Assembly: GCF_025195085.2 (NCBI RefSeq)
Contig: NZ_JANAVY020000005.1
Location: 140,400-204,399, forward strand
Length of the DNA stretch: 64,000 bases
Source: Vibrio intestinalis
GTDB lineage: Bacteria; Pseudomonadota; Gammaproteobacteria; Enterobacterales; Vibrionaceae
Direction: 5' to 3'
Position numbers and translations under genes: made by a program. The notes under the pieces are model-generated. The model was not told the DNA's origin. It ran no database searches and saw only the letters and a program-made list of their open reading frames with translations. Within the stretch, counting starts at the first letter, position 1; the number at the start of each line of letters is the position of its first letter. Positions 56,103-63,454 of this stretch are shown piece after piece.

Positions 56103-56645
56103 TGCGTAATTTTTGACGTACTTTGTCATAGCTGTTTCCGAGACTGACAAGCCGTCGATTCTATATTGATCTTTGAACTCTCCAACAACATCGAACCCTG
56201 CTTTTAGATAGAGGTTCTTTGCTGGGAAATTCTCTGATAGTACACAAAGATCAAGCCAGTCAATTTCGGCTTTTTCTTGACAGAAATTTATAACCGCATC
56301 AATGAGTCGTTGACCAATACCTTGCTTCCGGCAGGAAACATCTACACCCATACCAAGTAGAACTCGATGAGAACGGCTATCATCACCGTGATGGCGAAGA
56401 TCAATGTGACCTTTGATACTTCCATAGGTGTCTTTTACAACCCAAAGCTTTCTCCAACCTAAATCGCCAAATTGATGGGAAAAGCCTTGGATAAACTTAT
56501 CTTTTGTTGCTTCTGGAATTTCACTTTGCTCTCTGGACATTGGCTGGAAAAGAGGAACTTCTCCATTACCATTTTCAGACAGCTGATTTTCAAGATACGC
56601 AAAGAATGAATCTAGATCCGATATTTCCGCTTCTACTACTTCCAT
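56100..56645 (-). CDS. GNAT-family acetyltransferase, cassette-borne
   Basis: ATG 56645 follows GGAG and gives 181 residues starting MEVVEAEISDLDSFFAYLEN; the in-frame ATG 56675 would begin inside the neighbouring attC. The acetyl-CoA motif is VSCRKQGIGQRLIDAV and motif B is NLYLKAGFDVVGEF. The GHIDLRHHGD strand resembles RimI/phosphinothricin-type acetyltransferases. The acceptor is unknown; drug or toxin inactivation is possible but not shown. The stop overlaps attC. Confidence 0.85.
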   Translation of the reverse strand: MEVVEAEISDLDSFFAYLENQLSENGNGEVPLFQPMSREQSEIPEATKDKFIQGFSHQFGDLGWRKLWVVKDTYGSIKGHIDLRHHGDDSRSHRVLLGMGVDVSCRKQGIGQRLIDAVINFCQEKAEIDWLDLCVLSENFPAKNLYLKAGFDVVGEFKDQYRIDGLSVSETAMTKYVKNYA

Positions 56646-56674
56646 CTGGTACTCCGTAGTCCATCGATTACACA

Positions 56675-56796
56675 TAACGCCGCGTTAAGTGGTGAGCAAC
56701 GCAGAGCACCTTGTCTAAACCATTGTGCCGTAAACACTAAAGCTGAATCAAACCGAAAATGCCAAGCGTTGGGAATCCGTCTTAAACGCTTTGTTA
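56675..56796 (-). repeat. attC site 13
   Basis: Starts TAACGCCGCGTTAAGTGG, ends AATCCGTCTTAAACGC then TTTGTTA. GCGTT/AACGC and TGG/CCG match. Confidence 0.92.
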
Positions 56797-57288
56797 TGTG
56801 CGTGCTAAACGGTAGCGCCTTACAGTGCCTTCGATTTCATCTGTATAGTTGCCAAGATACTCGCCACCACAGTTTTCGATAACCTTTTGAGATGCTGGAT
56901 TATCAATTGAACAAGTGACAATAACTGGATCAGTTAAAGCATAGTCACGAACCCAAGCTAGGAGATAAGAAGCAACACCTCTGCCACGAACTGAAGGTCT
57001 AGTCTCGTAGCCAATATGACCAATTACATTTTCTACGTTGGGATTGCTACCTTTACGAACTCGAATAGCACCTAAGATTTCAGAGTCTGATACACAGTAA
57101 TAAGTTGTGCTAGGTAGATACCCCTTTGGCAGATTATGAGTTGCTTTCGAGCGTTCAACCAAACCAGATAAATAGGCTTCAGGGTTTTGCTCAACCCCCG
57201 AATACTTGAGGATACCCGAGTCCAAGCACTCCCTTGCGTAACTCGCTAACATTGGAGCTAAATTTGGACTTGCTTCTAATACTTCCAT
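56794..57288 (-). CDS. GNAT-family acetyltransferase, cassette-borne
   Basis: ATG 57288, nine bases after GAGG, gives 164 residues starting MEVLEASPNLAPMLASYARE. The longer frame to 57399 only reads through attC sequence. It has VIGHIGYETRPSVRGRGVAS (beta-4 and acetyl-CoA loop) and NPASQKVIENCGGEYLGNY, typical of YitI/YkwB-like acetyltransferases. The acceptor is unknown. The TAA stop lies in the attC end. Confidence 0.85.
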   Translation of the reverse strand: MEVLEASPNLAPMLASYARECLDSGILKYSGVEQNPEAYLSGLVERSKATHNLPKGYLPSTTYYCVSDSEILGAIRVRKGSNPNVENVIGHIGYETRPSVRGRGVASYLLAWVRDYALTDPVIVTCSIDNPASQKVIENCGGEYLGNYTDEIEGTVRRYRLART

Positions 57289-57310
57289 GCCAATTTTCCT
57301 CAAAAGCACA

Positions 57311-57430
57311 TAACGCCCAATTAAGGTGTGAAGCACGCTACCACAATACTCAAACTGGACGCCGTAACCACTAAACTTGACCCAAACCAAAAATGCCAAG
57401 CGTGCTGAATCACTCTTAAATTGTTTGTTA
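57311..57430 (-). repeat. attC site 14
   Basis: Starts TAACGCCCAATTAAGGTG, ends GAATCACTCTTAAATTG then TTTGTTA. CAATT/AATTG and GTG/CAC match. Confidence 0.9.
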
Positions 57431-57712
57431 TATGTTCTGTTCCTCGATACTGTAATTACGCTTTACATTGGTTGTCACCTGCCCCCAATGAGACGCTTTA
57501 ACTCTTGTTTGATGCAGTTCAAACGCTGATTTATCTACGAACTCTTCATACACATTAAACCGATTTGGGATGTCTGTACTTTGAGTTACTTCAAAGACTA
57601 TGCACCCAACTTCTTCACGAGTGAGTTCAATATGTTGCTCTAGCGCTGTAGTCACAATTTTTAATTCGTTTTCTGGGATGTCTATATACCCAGACAAAAT
57701 GACCTTTCCCAT
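57428..57712 (-). CDS. ABM-family putative quinol monooxygenase
   Basis: The 94-residue protein MGKVILSGYIDIPENELKIV has the dimeric alpha/beta barrel of antibiotic-biosynthesis-monooxygenase proteins (YgiN type): ALEQHIELTREEVGCIVFEV and the FNVYEEFVDKSAFELHQTR block with the conserved HQ. Members oxidise quinols or are of unknown role. It is the second gene of a two-gene cassette, nine bases after a tautomerase-like gene, and its stop lies in the attC end. Confidence 0.82.
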   Translation of the reverse strand: MGKVILSGYIDIPENELKIVTTALEQHIELTREEVGCIVFEVTQSTDIPNRFNVYEEFVDKSAFELHQTRVKASHWGQVTTNVKRNYSIEEQNI

Positions 57713-57721
57713 TTCACTACC

Positions 57722-58108
57722 TTAAACATTAACTTTGTATGTTAGGTCAGTGACATCGTCACCCGTCATACCACGAAAGCCCCAACAATGTGGTGGTTGC
57801 TCTTTAATAGTAATTTCAATATCGACTGGTGAAATCCCAAGTTGAGCTTCGATATTTGTAAAAAGAGCTTTAATGAGTGCTTTCTTAGTTTCGACTTCAC
57901 GCCCTGCCATCATGTTTATTTCTATGACGGTATAGGCATCAGTTCTACCCTCTGGGTAGTAAAAGTCAGACTTATCGAGGGGAATAATTCTATGAGCACG
58001 CTTGCTTTCAGGAAGCCCTAACACTTGAGTCATAGATGCTTGAACTACATCAGATAATTGAGCTTTGATCGGGTTCAAAAGCTCTTTGATTCCATATATT
58101 ACTACCAC
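57722..58108 (-). CDS. Tautomerase-superfamily protein
   Basis: GTG 58108 follows AGGAGG closely and starts VVVIYGIKELLNPIKAQLSD; the longer frame to 58162 reads attC sequence. The 128 residues have two beta-alpha-beta units: LSDVVQASMTQVLGLPESKR and EINMMAGREVETKKALIKAL, with VDIEITIKEQPPHCWGFRG, as in YusQ-like tautomerases. The usual N-terminal catalytic Pro is missing after the start, so activity or the start call is uncertain. First gene of the two-gene cassette. Confidence 0.75.
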   Translation of the reverse strand: MVVIYGIKELLNPIKAQLSDVVQASMTQVLGLPESKRAHRIIPLDKSDFYYPEGRTDAYTVIEINMMAGREVETKKALIKALFTNIEAQLGISPVDIEITIKEQPPHCWGFRGMTGDDVTDLTYKVNV

Positions 58109-58127
58109 CGTTCCTCCTGTGAACGTA

Positions 58128-58249
58128 TAACGCCGCATTAAGTAGTGAGCAACGCAGACCATTGAACTTAAAGTATTGTGCCGTAAACACTAAATTTAAA
58201 GCAAACCCTAAATGCCGAGCGTTGGGAATCCGTCTTAAATGCTTTGTTA
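58128..58249 (-). repeat. attC site 15
   Basis: Starts TAACGCCGCATTAAGTAG, ends AATCCGTCTTAAATGC then TTTGTTA. GCATT/AATGC match, but the TAG/CCG triplet pair has one mismatch, the only one in the array. Confidence 0.9.
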
Positions 58250-58679
58250 TATGAACATTGCCCAATAGAGCCAAGTTACCACGAAAGCGCCCTAAAATGA
58301 GGCCACGTAACTAACCAAAACTACAAAACCATACGTCGTTCAAGAACTTACGTCGCCTACAATGTTACAAACCATGCCGCAACAAGTAATGCGTGGTGAC
58401 TTTTAGCGACAGAATCAGCTTTTGCACATAATAGACTCAACTTACTGGAAGCTCAGCAAATACGATGTAGCGGTAAACTTGGCCTTGCCACACTTTAAGC
58501 CCTCCGAAATTTCAGCGAGCCTTCACGAAAGGCCATTGAGGTAACCCGTGAAAATTGGCATGTTTTACGGGTTGAGGGATTCAAGAATTTAGACCGACAA
58601 ACTGAAATTACCGACACCAAAAAACAGATGGCCTAAGAGTTCGAAAACAACAACTTTAGATAATTTTTACGACTTCATA
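58250..58679. pseudogene. Cassette family X copy 2: decayed plus-strand gene
   Basis: Plus-strand pieces in the same layout as the other copies: LTKTTKPYVVQELT, MLQTMPQQVMRGDF (TAG stop), STYWKLSKYDVAVNLALPHF, KPSEISASLHE, then a shared frameshift and KAIEVTRENWHVLRVEGFKN. AACCCGT at 58543-58549 can pair with ACGGGTT at 58567-58573. No minus-strand gene. Confidence 0.6.
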
Positions 58680-58770
58680 TAACGCCGCGTTAAGGTGTGA
58701 GCAGCGCTTGGCTATACTTGAGCGAAGCGAAACTGCCAAGCGTTGCGAATCACTCTTAAACGCTTTGTTA
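58680..58770 (-). repeat. attC site 16 (short loop)
   Basis: 91 bases; TAACGCCGCGTTAAGGTG to AATCACTCTTAAACGC, TTTGTTA, sharing the CTTGGCTATACTTGAGCGAA loop with sites 10 and 12, but with GCGTT/AACGC instead of GCATT/AATGC. Confidence 0.92.
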
Positions 58771-59433
58771 TATTCGTAGTTTTTCTTTCAGCCAATCAAC
58801 TACTTCTGTTTTTCCTTGCGGATTGTAATAACTTAAATGAGGGAGCCCTACAATACAGGTTTCCCTACCGTTTATCTCAGTATTAAAGCTCTTACACACC
58901 CATTTACCATGACCAGAGGCGATCGTAGTTTCATTGCCTTTAAGCAAACTTTTTAAGAAAAAATATGGAGAAGCAGATGTTTCAGCATTACCAAAAGTAA
59001 TTATCAATTTGGGCTTCACAATTTCCAAAACACTTTCGTGAAATCCCCAACAAATTCCAGCCAAGCCAAAACAAAGTTCATTTGAAGACTTCGAAGTTGT
59101 AAATATTAAATTCGTAGCACATATATCACGAACATCATAGCCAAGCTGTTCCATCAGCCAGGTAACTCTCTTCTGCAAAGGAGCCTGACCTGCTTCATAT
59201 TTAGAAATGCCATTTATCCAAGACTCATCTAAATACGAATTGTCAGTTCTAGTAAGCATTTGATCAATATGAGAACCAATAGAAGTAAAGCCATCTCCAC
59301 CCGGGTTCAATCCCATAAGATAGATATCACCTTCCTTTAACGTGTCTGATGAGCTATATATAACTTCGCCATAGTCGTCTAATAGATATCTTAACGTTTC
59401 TTTCGCTTTTTGACGTAACTCCAATTTTGCCAT
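58768..59433 (-). CDS. Uracil-DNA-glycosylase-fold protein
   Basis: The 221-residue protein starts MAKLELRQKAKETLRYLLDD. IYLMGLNPGGDG resembles motif A (GxxPG) of the UDG superfamily and GLPHLSYYNPQGK resembles the C-terminal motif with His-(P/L)-S; KPKLIITFGNAET is the central strand. Catalytic residues differ from classical UDG, so the substrate is uncertain. The TAA stop lies in the attC end. Related UDG-fold proteins occur in defence or repair settings, but no role is shown here. Confidence 0.65.
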   Translation of the reverse strand: MAKLELRQKAKETLRYLLDDYGEVIYSSSDTLKEGDIYLMGLNPGGDGFTSIGSHIDQMLTRTDNSYLDESWINGISKYEAGQAPLQKRVTWLMEQLGYDVRDICATNLIFTTSKSSNELCFGLAGICWGFHESVLEIVKPKLIITFGNAETSASPYFFLKSLLKGNETTIASGHGKWVCKSFNTEINGRETCIVGLPHLSYYNPQGKTEVVDWLKEKLRI

Positions 59434-59449
59434 TCAGCCTCCAAGAATA

Positions 59450-59570
59450 TAACGCCGCGTTAAGTAGTGAGCAACGCTAACCACATAACCTAAACCATTG
59501 CGCCATAAACACAAAAGCCACTGAAACCAAAGTCGCCGAGCGTTGCGAATCTGTCTTAAACGCTTTGTTA
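59450..59570 (-). repeat. attC site 17
   Basis: Starts TAACGCCGCGTTAAGTAG, ends AATCTGTCTTAAACGC then TTTGTTA. Both stem pairs match. Confidence 0.92.
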
Positions 59571-60001
59571 TATGAACTTTGCGCACCAAAGGCCAACTTA
59601 CCACGAAAGCGCCCTAATATGAGGCCATGAGACAAACCAAAACTACAAAACCATACGTAGTTCAAGAAATTACGATGCCAGCAATGTTACAAACCCTGCC
59701 TCAACAAGTAATGAGTGGTGAGTTTTAGCAACAAAGGGAGCTTTTGTGCATGGGAAACTCAACTTGATGGAATTACAGCAAATACGATGTAGCCATAAAC
59801 TTGGCCTTGCCGCACTTTAAGCCCACCGAAATATCAGCGAACCTTCACGAAAGGCCATTGAGGTAACCCGTGAAAATTGGCATGTTTTACGGGTTGAAGG
59901 ATTCAAGAACTTAGACCGACAAACTATAATTACCGACACCAAAAAACAGATAGCCTAAGAGATCGAAAACAACGACTTTAGATAATTTTTACGACTTCAT
60001 A
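59571..60001. pseudogene. Cassette family X copy 3: decayed plus-strand gene
   Basis: Best-preserved copy: plus-strand ATG at 59628 reads MRQTKTTKPYVVQEITMPAM then LQTLPQQVMSGEF (TAG), MGNST, KYDVAINLALPHFKPTEIS, ANLHE, the shared frameshift, and KAIEVTRENWHVLRVEGFKN, ending KKQIA stop. Inverted repeat AACCCGT/ACGGGTT lies at 59865-59895. No minus-strand gene. Confidence 0.6.
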
Positions 60002-60123
60002 TAACGCCGCATTAAGTGGTGAACAACGCAACCACCCAAGCCTAAACCTTGCCACATTTAGCACTAAAGCCGACCTAAGCTGAAATTACCAAGCGTTGAG
60101 AATCCGTCTTAAATGCTTTGTTA
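60002..60123 (-). repeat. attC site 18
   Basis: Starts TAACGCCGCATTAAGTGG, ends AATCCGTCTTAAATGC then TTTGTTA. GCATT/AATGC and TGG/CCG match. Confidence 0.92.
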
Positions 60124-60138
60124 TGTGTAAAACCATGC

Positions 60139-60636
60139 TCATCTGTATAAAGAAAGATATGTATCCAAAGGCTCTTCAGTTGCCCAACACTTAAGAGTAC
60201 CTTCAATTGATAAACCTAATGGGTTAAGAGGAGTACATATTCTGTCGAGAGGCACTAGAGAACTTTCGATCTGATATTCAAAAGTGTAATCGTCTGTTTG
60301 ATATATAAATTTACTCCCTCGCAAACTACCTAACTCGTCATCGTGCGGCATAAAATAACGCGTGACTATATGAACTTCGTCGTCGTTTTCTTCAACTGAC
60401 TGCGAAACAACATTGGCCTGCCCTTCATAACATTCAAATATTAGCTCTGAAAATTCATACTCTTTGAAAACATCAGTCACATTGATGGGACGAAAATAAA
60501 TGTACGGATGACAAAGTACATTTTCATTAGTTCTAAAAACAACACTTAGTTCGTCATGAGACACTTTCTCGTATAAACTTTTCTTGAAGACTAAATGCTG
60601 GTCAAAATATATAACTTTGCACAAAATATCATTCAT
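60139..60636 (-). CDS. Cassette protein of unknown function, 165 residues
   Basis: The protein MNDILCKVIYFDQHLVFKKS is acidic and strand-rich, without signal peptide or membrane span. Short blocks such as FRPINVTDVFKEYEFSELIF and RYFMPHDDELGSL do not match a family I know. AGAGAGGTTGC lies upstream of ATG 60636. It ends 16 bases before its attC. Confidence 0.65.
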   Translation of the reverse strand: MNDILCKVIYFDQHLVFKKSLYEKVSHDELSVVFRTNENVLCHPYIYFRPINVTDVFKEYEFSELIFECYEGQANVVSQSVEENDDEVHIVTRYFMPHDDELGSLRGSKFIYQTDDYTFEYQIESSLVPLDRICTPLNPLGLSIEGTLKCWATEEPLDTYLSLYR

Positions 60637-60687
60637 TAATGCAACCTCTCTTTAACTTATTGATAAATTCAAACTAGATTTTACACA

Positions 60688-60809
60688 TAACGCCGCGTTA
60701 AGTAGTGAGCAACGCTTGCCACCAAACCTAAACCATTGTTCCGTAAACACTAAATTCAAAGCAAACCGAAAATGCCAAGCGTTGGGAATCTGTCTTAAAC
60801 GCTTTGTTA
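60688..60809 (-). repeat. attC site 19
   Basis: Starts TAACGCCGCGTTAAGTAG, ends AATCTGTCTTAAACGC then TTTGTTA. Both stem pairs match. Confidence 0.92.
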
Positions 60810-61277
60810 TGCGACTTTTCTACGCATTATATGTTGTGGACCTGCTGGACCATTGAGATAGAGTTTGCCTGTATCTTCAAACCCTGCCTTTTCGTAACAA
60901 ACCTTAGCACCCGTATTTTTACAATTTACTGTCAAATAGATGTAATCACGCATAGCATAGTTGGATGTTACATACGCTGCTAATCGTTTCATACACTCAG
61001 TCCCCAAACCTTTCCCTTGCATACGAACATCTAAAGCTAGGGTCCTAAAGCCAAGAGCATTACTTGAGCAAAAGTCGAAGTGTTCTGAATAGTTTAGGTC
61101 AAGCTTAAAAAAGCCGATAACGTCACCTTTGTATCTGACAACCACCTTATCAATATGTGGAGTTGAGTCAGACAAAAACGCTTGCGGAGTAGAAGCAAAT
61201 TTCACATGTTTTTCAGATAGTTGAATATCTAGAATCGACGCTTCATGAGCTTTAGCCAGTTTCTCAAATGTAATCAT
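60807..61277 (-). CDS. GNAT-family acetyltransferase, paralogue of a core gene
   Basis: Two adjacent ATGs (61280, 61277) follow AAGGA; the frame upstream reads attC. The 156 residues start MITFEKLAKAHEASILDIQL. VRMQGKGLGTECMKRLAAYV is the acetyl-CoA loop and VCYEKAGFEDTGKLY motif B, ending GPAGPQHIMRRKVA. The C-terminal half closely resembles the core acetyltransferase at 27489-27956. The TAA stop lies in the attC end. The acceptor is unknown. Confidence 0.85.
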   Translation of the reverse strand: MITFEKLAKAHEASILDIQLSEKHVKFASTPQAFLSDSTPHIDKVVVRYKGDVIGFFKLDLNYSEHFDFCSSNALGFRTLALDVRMQGKGLGTECMKRLAAYVTSNYAMRDYIYLTVNCKNTGAKVCYEKAGFEDTGKLYLNGPAGPQHIMRRKVA

Positions 61278-61302
61278 CATACTTCCTTGTACGCTTGTCG
61301 CA

Positions 61303-61425
61303 TAACGCCGCGTTAAGTAGTGAGCAACGCCACCACTGAACTTAAACCATTGTGCCATAAACACTTAAGCCAAACTTTGAACTATAACCGCCATGCGTTG
61401 GGAATCTGTCTTAAACGCTTTGTTA
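61303..61425 (-). repeat. attC site 20
   Basis: Starts TAACGCCGCGTTAAGTAG, ends AATCTGTCTTAAACGC then TTTGTTA. Both stem pairs match. Confidence 0.92.
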
Positions 61426-61932
61426 TGTGAATTCTCGATTGAAGCGCCGAACTTTTGTACGCATATTTTTCATAGGTGATGATGTATTAAACTGAATCAT
61501 GCGCCCCAAAGTCCATTGTTCATACCACGCAACACCATACAACTCATGGTTATTTAAACTTGAGATAAGTAAGAGTATCTCGTTAACCGTAGACTCAAGT
61601 TCAGTGAGTAAATCATCGTATTTCCAGTCACGATACTCTTCGTGGAAGCTTTCAGCGAGTAACCCCAATTGATTCCATTTATAACCAGTTTCCGGAAAAT
61701 CTACATGCTGGCTTTGAGATCTTAGGTGATGCCATTTTAGGACGAGTTTTCCCCAACCAATCAAGTAAGCCACTGTATCACTAACGCTAATGACTGTACC
61801 TTTGACGTTTCCATCTACGCCAGATTTACGAACTTTGCTTTCTGGAATTGAACGGTAGTCAGCCATGAGTTTCGGAAATATTGAGTTAATAGCTAACTCC
61901 AATTCATCCTTATTTTTTGGTACAGAAGACAT
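61423..61932 (-). CDS. ClbS/DfsB-family protein
   Basis: ATG 61932 follows GGAGGTCAAA; the in-frame ATG 61944 is weaker. The 169 residues begin MSSVPKNKDELELAINSIFP and show the family blocks GTVISVSDTVAYLIGWGKLV, LKWH, VDFPETGYKWNQLG, and YEQWTLGRMIQFNTSSP. ClbS itself protects the colibactin producer by hydrolysing its cyclopropane warhead; most DfsB-like members have unknown substrates. No colibactin genes are near. The stop overlaps the attC end. Confidence 0.88.
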   Translation of the reverse strand: MSSVPKNKDELELAINSIFPKLMADYRSIPESKVRKSGVDGNVKGTVISVSDTVAYLIGWGKLVLKWHHLRSQSQHVDFPETGYKWNQLGLLAESFHEEYRDWKYDDLLTELESTVNEILLLISSLNNHELYGVAWYEQWTLGRMIQFNTSSPMKNMRTKVRRFNREFT

Positions 61933-61949
61933 TTTGACCTCCATTCACA

Positions 61950-62069
61950 TAACGCCCAATTAACGTGTGAGCAGCGCAAACACTGAACTTAAACATTGCG
62001 CCGTAAACACTAAACTCAACCCGAAGTGAAAGCGCCAAGCGTTGCGAATCACTGTTGAATTGTTTGTTA
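61950..62069 (-). repeat. attC site 21
   Basis: Starts TAACGCCCAATTAACGTG, ends GAATCACTGTTGAATTG then TTTGTTA. TTAAC pairs with GTTGAA, a compensatory change from the usual TTAAG/CTTAA. Confidence 0.9.
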
Positions 62070-62529
62070 TGTTTTACCACAAACACATGATTTACATGAG
62101 AAAGAACTGCTATTTCTAACTAGTTTTCTGAAGCAAACCACAAGGCTGAAACCAACTTGACCGCCAAAGGCGACCAACATGAAACGTGTAATCCCACTTC
62201 CCTGCCCAATGAGGCAACCCGACTAAGCTCCAACAAGTGCCCTTTCTTTCCAACCAAAGCGTAAAACAGTGCTGAACTGCCGAGGCAGCTGCCAAGCTGA
62301 AATGCTAATTGGCTAAGAACCTACAAGCGACTTTAAGCCAGAGGAACTTAAACCTTGCCAGCTCGACCTGACAATGAAGCAACCCGCGAACATTGCCATG
62401 TTTTACGGGCTAAGAGATTCAAGAAATTAGATCGACAATGCGGATTTGCTGAGTCTACTAGGGACGAATTGCCAGAGGGACAAAGAACTATAGCCTAAGA
62501 ACTTTAAGCCTTTGAATTTCAAGTAAACA
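62070..62529. pseudogene. Cassette family Y copy 2: decayed plus-strand gene
   Basis: Related to 48345-48802. No intact ORF on the minus strand. The plus-strand tail reads NEATREHCHVLRAKRFKKLD then RQ, clearly related to the family X tail. AACCCGC at 62381 and ACGGGCT at 62405 occupy the positions of the family X inverted repeat but pair with two mismatches. Confidence 0.5.
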
Positions 62530-62650
62530 TAACGCCGCATTAAGGTGTGAGCAACGCTACCTCTTGCTTTACTTATTGCGCCGTAAACACGAAAACCAAC
62601 CTAGAACTGAAAATGCGGTGCGTTGGGAATCACTCTTAAATGCCTTGTTA
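62530..62650 (-). repeat. attC site 22
   Basis: Starts TAACGCCGCATTAAGGTG, ends AATCACTCTTAAATGC then CTTGTTA. GCATT/AATGC and GTG/CAC match. It contains the 3' end of the neighbouring membrane-protein frame. Confidence 0.9.
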
Positions 62651-63315
62651 GCATTGTGCCAAAGGCTTAACTCTATAGTTTTAACATGATTGCTGTCATA
62701 CGTTAGTATAAGCTCGTCTGCAAACTTAACACTTTCAGTATCTGTGATCCTGTTATACGCCAACCGAGCAAGTAATCCTATAAAAGCACAAACAATTAAG
62801 TACCACGCCAGATTAGGTAAACCCAATGACAAATCAAAAAGATTTTCTTTAGTCGTAACATTTAGGATAACAATACCCAATAACGCAGCCGGTAAAGCAA
62901 ACATCATATACAAGGAAAAGTTCTTAATTGGTCTACTAAAGTATTCATAGATCTTACTACTTTCACTTTTGAACTCTGGCTTGAATGTGAACGCATTCTC
63001 CCTGTTTTCTAAATAACGCAAGCTGTTCTTATATAAATGAATAGCTCTTGTCGGGTTACTATTTGAAAGCAAAGTACATATATCATTGTAAGCAATATTG
63101 TACTTAAAGATAGATACAAACTGTTGCTCCACAACCAGTCTTGTCGCTAGATTGTTTTTTTGTTCAATTGCCTGAAATAACAACTCCAAATTTCTAACTT
63201 TAATCTGTTTGTGAGACGAAACCAGTTCGTGGAGAAATTTTAAGAAAGGGAGAACACCAACCAATAGCGCTATTGCAGCGCTAGTTGAAAACCAGTTTTC
63301 TGGCAATAAACTCAT
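62569..63315 (-). CDS. Cassette membrane protein with attC-encoded C-terminus
   Basis: ATG 63315 follows GGAGGTAATT; 248 residues start MSLLPENWFSTSAAIALLVG. An N-terminal span, a helical cytoplasmic part (LVVEQQFVSIFKYNIAYNDI) and two later spans (NFSLYMMFALPAALLGIVIL, LAWYLIVCAFIGLLARLAYN) are visible. No stop occurs before the attC, so the last 25 or so residues (NKAFKSDSQRTAFSVLGWF and more) are translated from attC. The family is unknown. Confidence 0.7.
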   Translation of the reverse strand: MSLLPENWFSTSAAIALLVGVLPFLKFLHELVSSHKQIKVRNLELLFQAIEQKNNLATRLVVEQQFVSIFKYNIAYNDICTLLSNSNPTRAIHLYKNSLRYLENRENAFTFKPEFKSESSKIYEYFSRPIKNFSLYMMFALPAALLGIVILNVTTKENLFDLSLGLPNLAWYLIVCAFIGLLARLAYNRITDTESVKFADELILTYDSNHVKTIELSLWHNANKAFKSDSQRTAFSVLGWFSCLRRNK

Positions 63316-63333
63316 AATTACCTCCATAGATGC

Positions 63334-63454
63334 TAACGCCGCATTAAGGGGTGAGCCAACACTTAAACTGAACTCAAACAGACCGCCTTAACCACTGAAC
63401 CCAACCAAACCGAAAGTGCCGAGCGTTGGCGAATCCCTCTTAAATGCATTGTTA
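63334..63454 (-). repeat. attC site 23
   Basis: Starts TAACGCCGCATTAAGGGG, ends AATCCCTCTTAAATGC then ATTGTTA. GCATT/AATGC and GGG/CCC match. Confidence 0.9.

Noticed and set aside
57289..57399. N-terminal extension of the GNAT gene at 56794
   Set aside because: It reads the neighbouring attC; ATG 57288 has GAGG upstream and matches the GNAT start.
59477..59665. ORFs running through attC (tails such as NKAFKTDSQRSATL)
   Set aside because: They are attC sequence read as protein, without ribosome sites. The exception kept is the tail of the 62569 gene, where the frame is continuous with a real gene.
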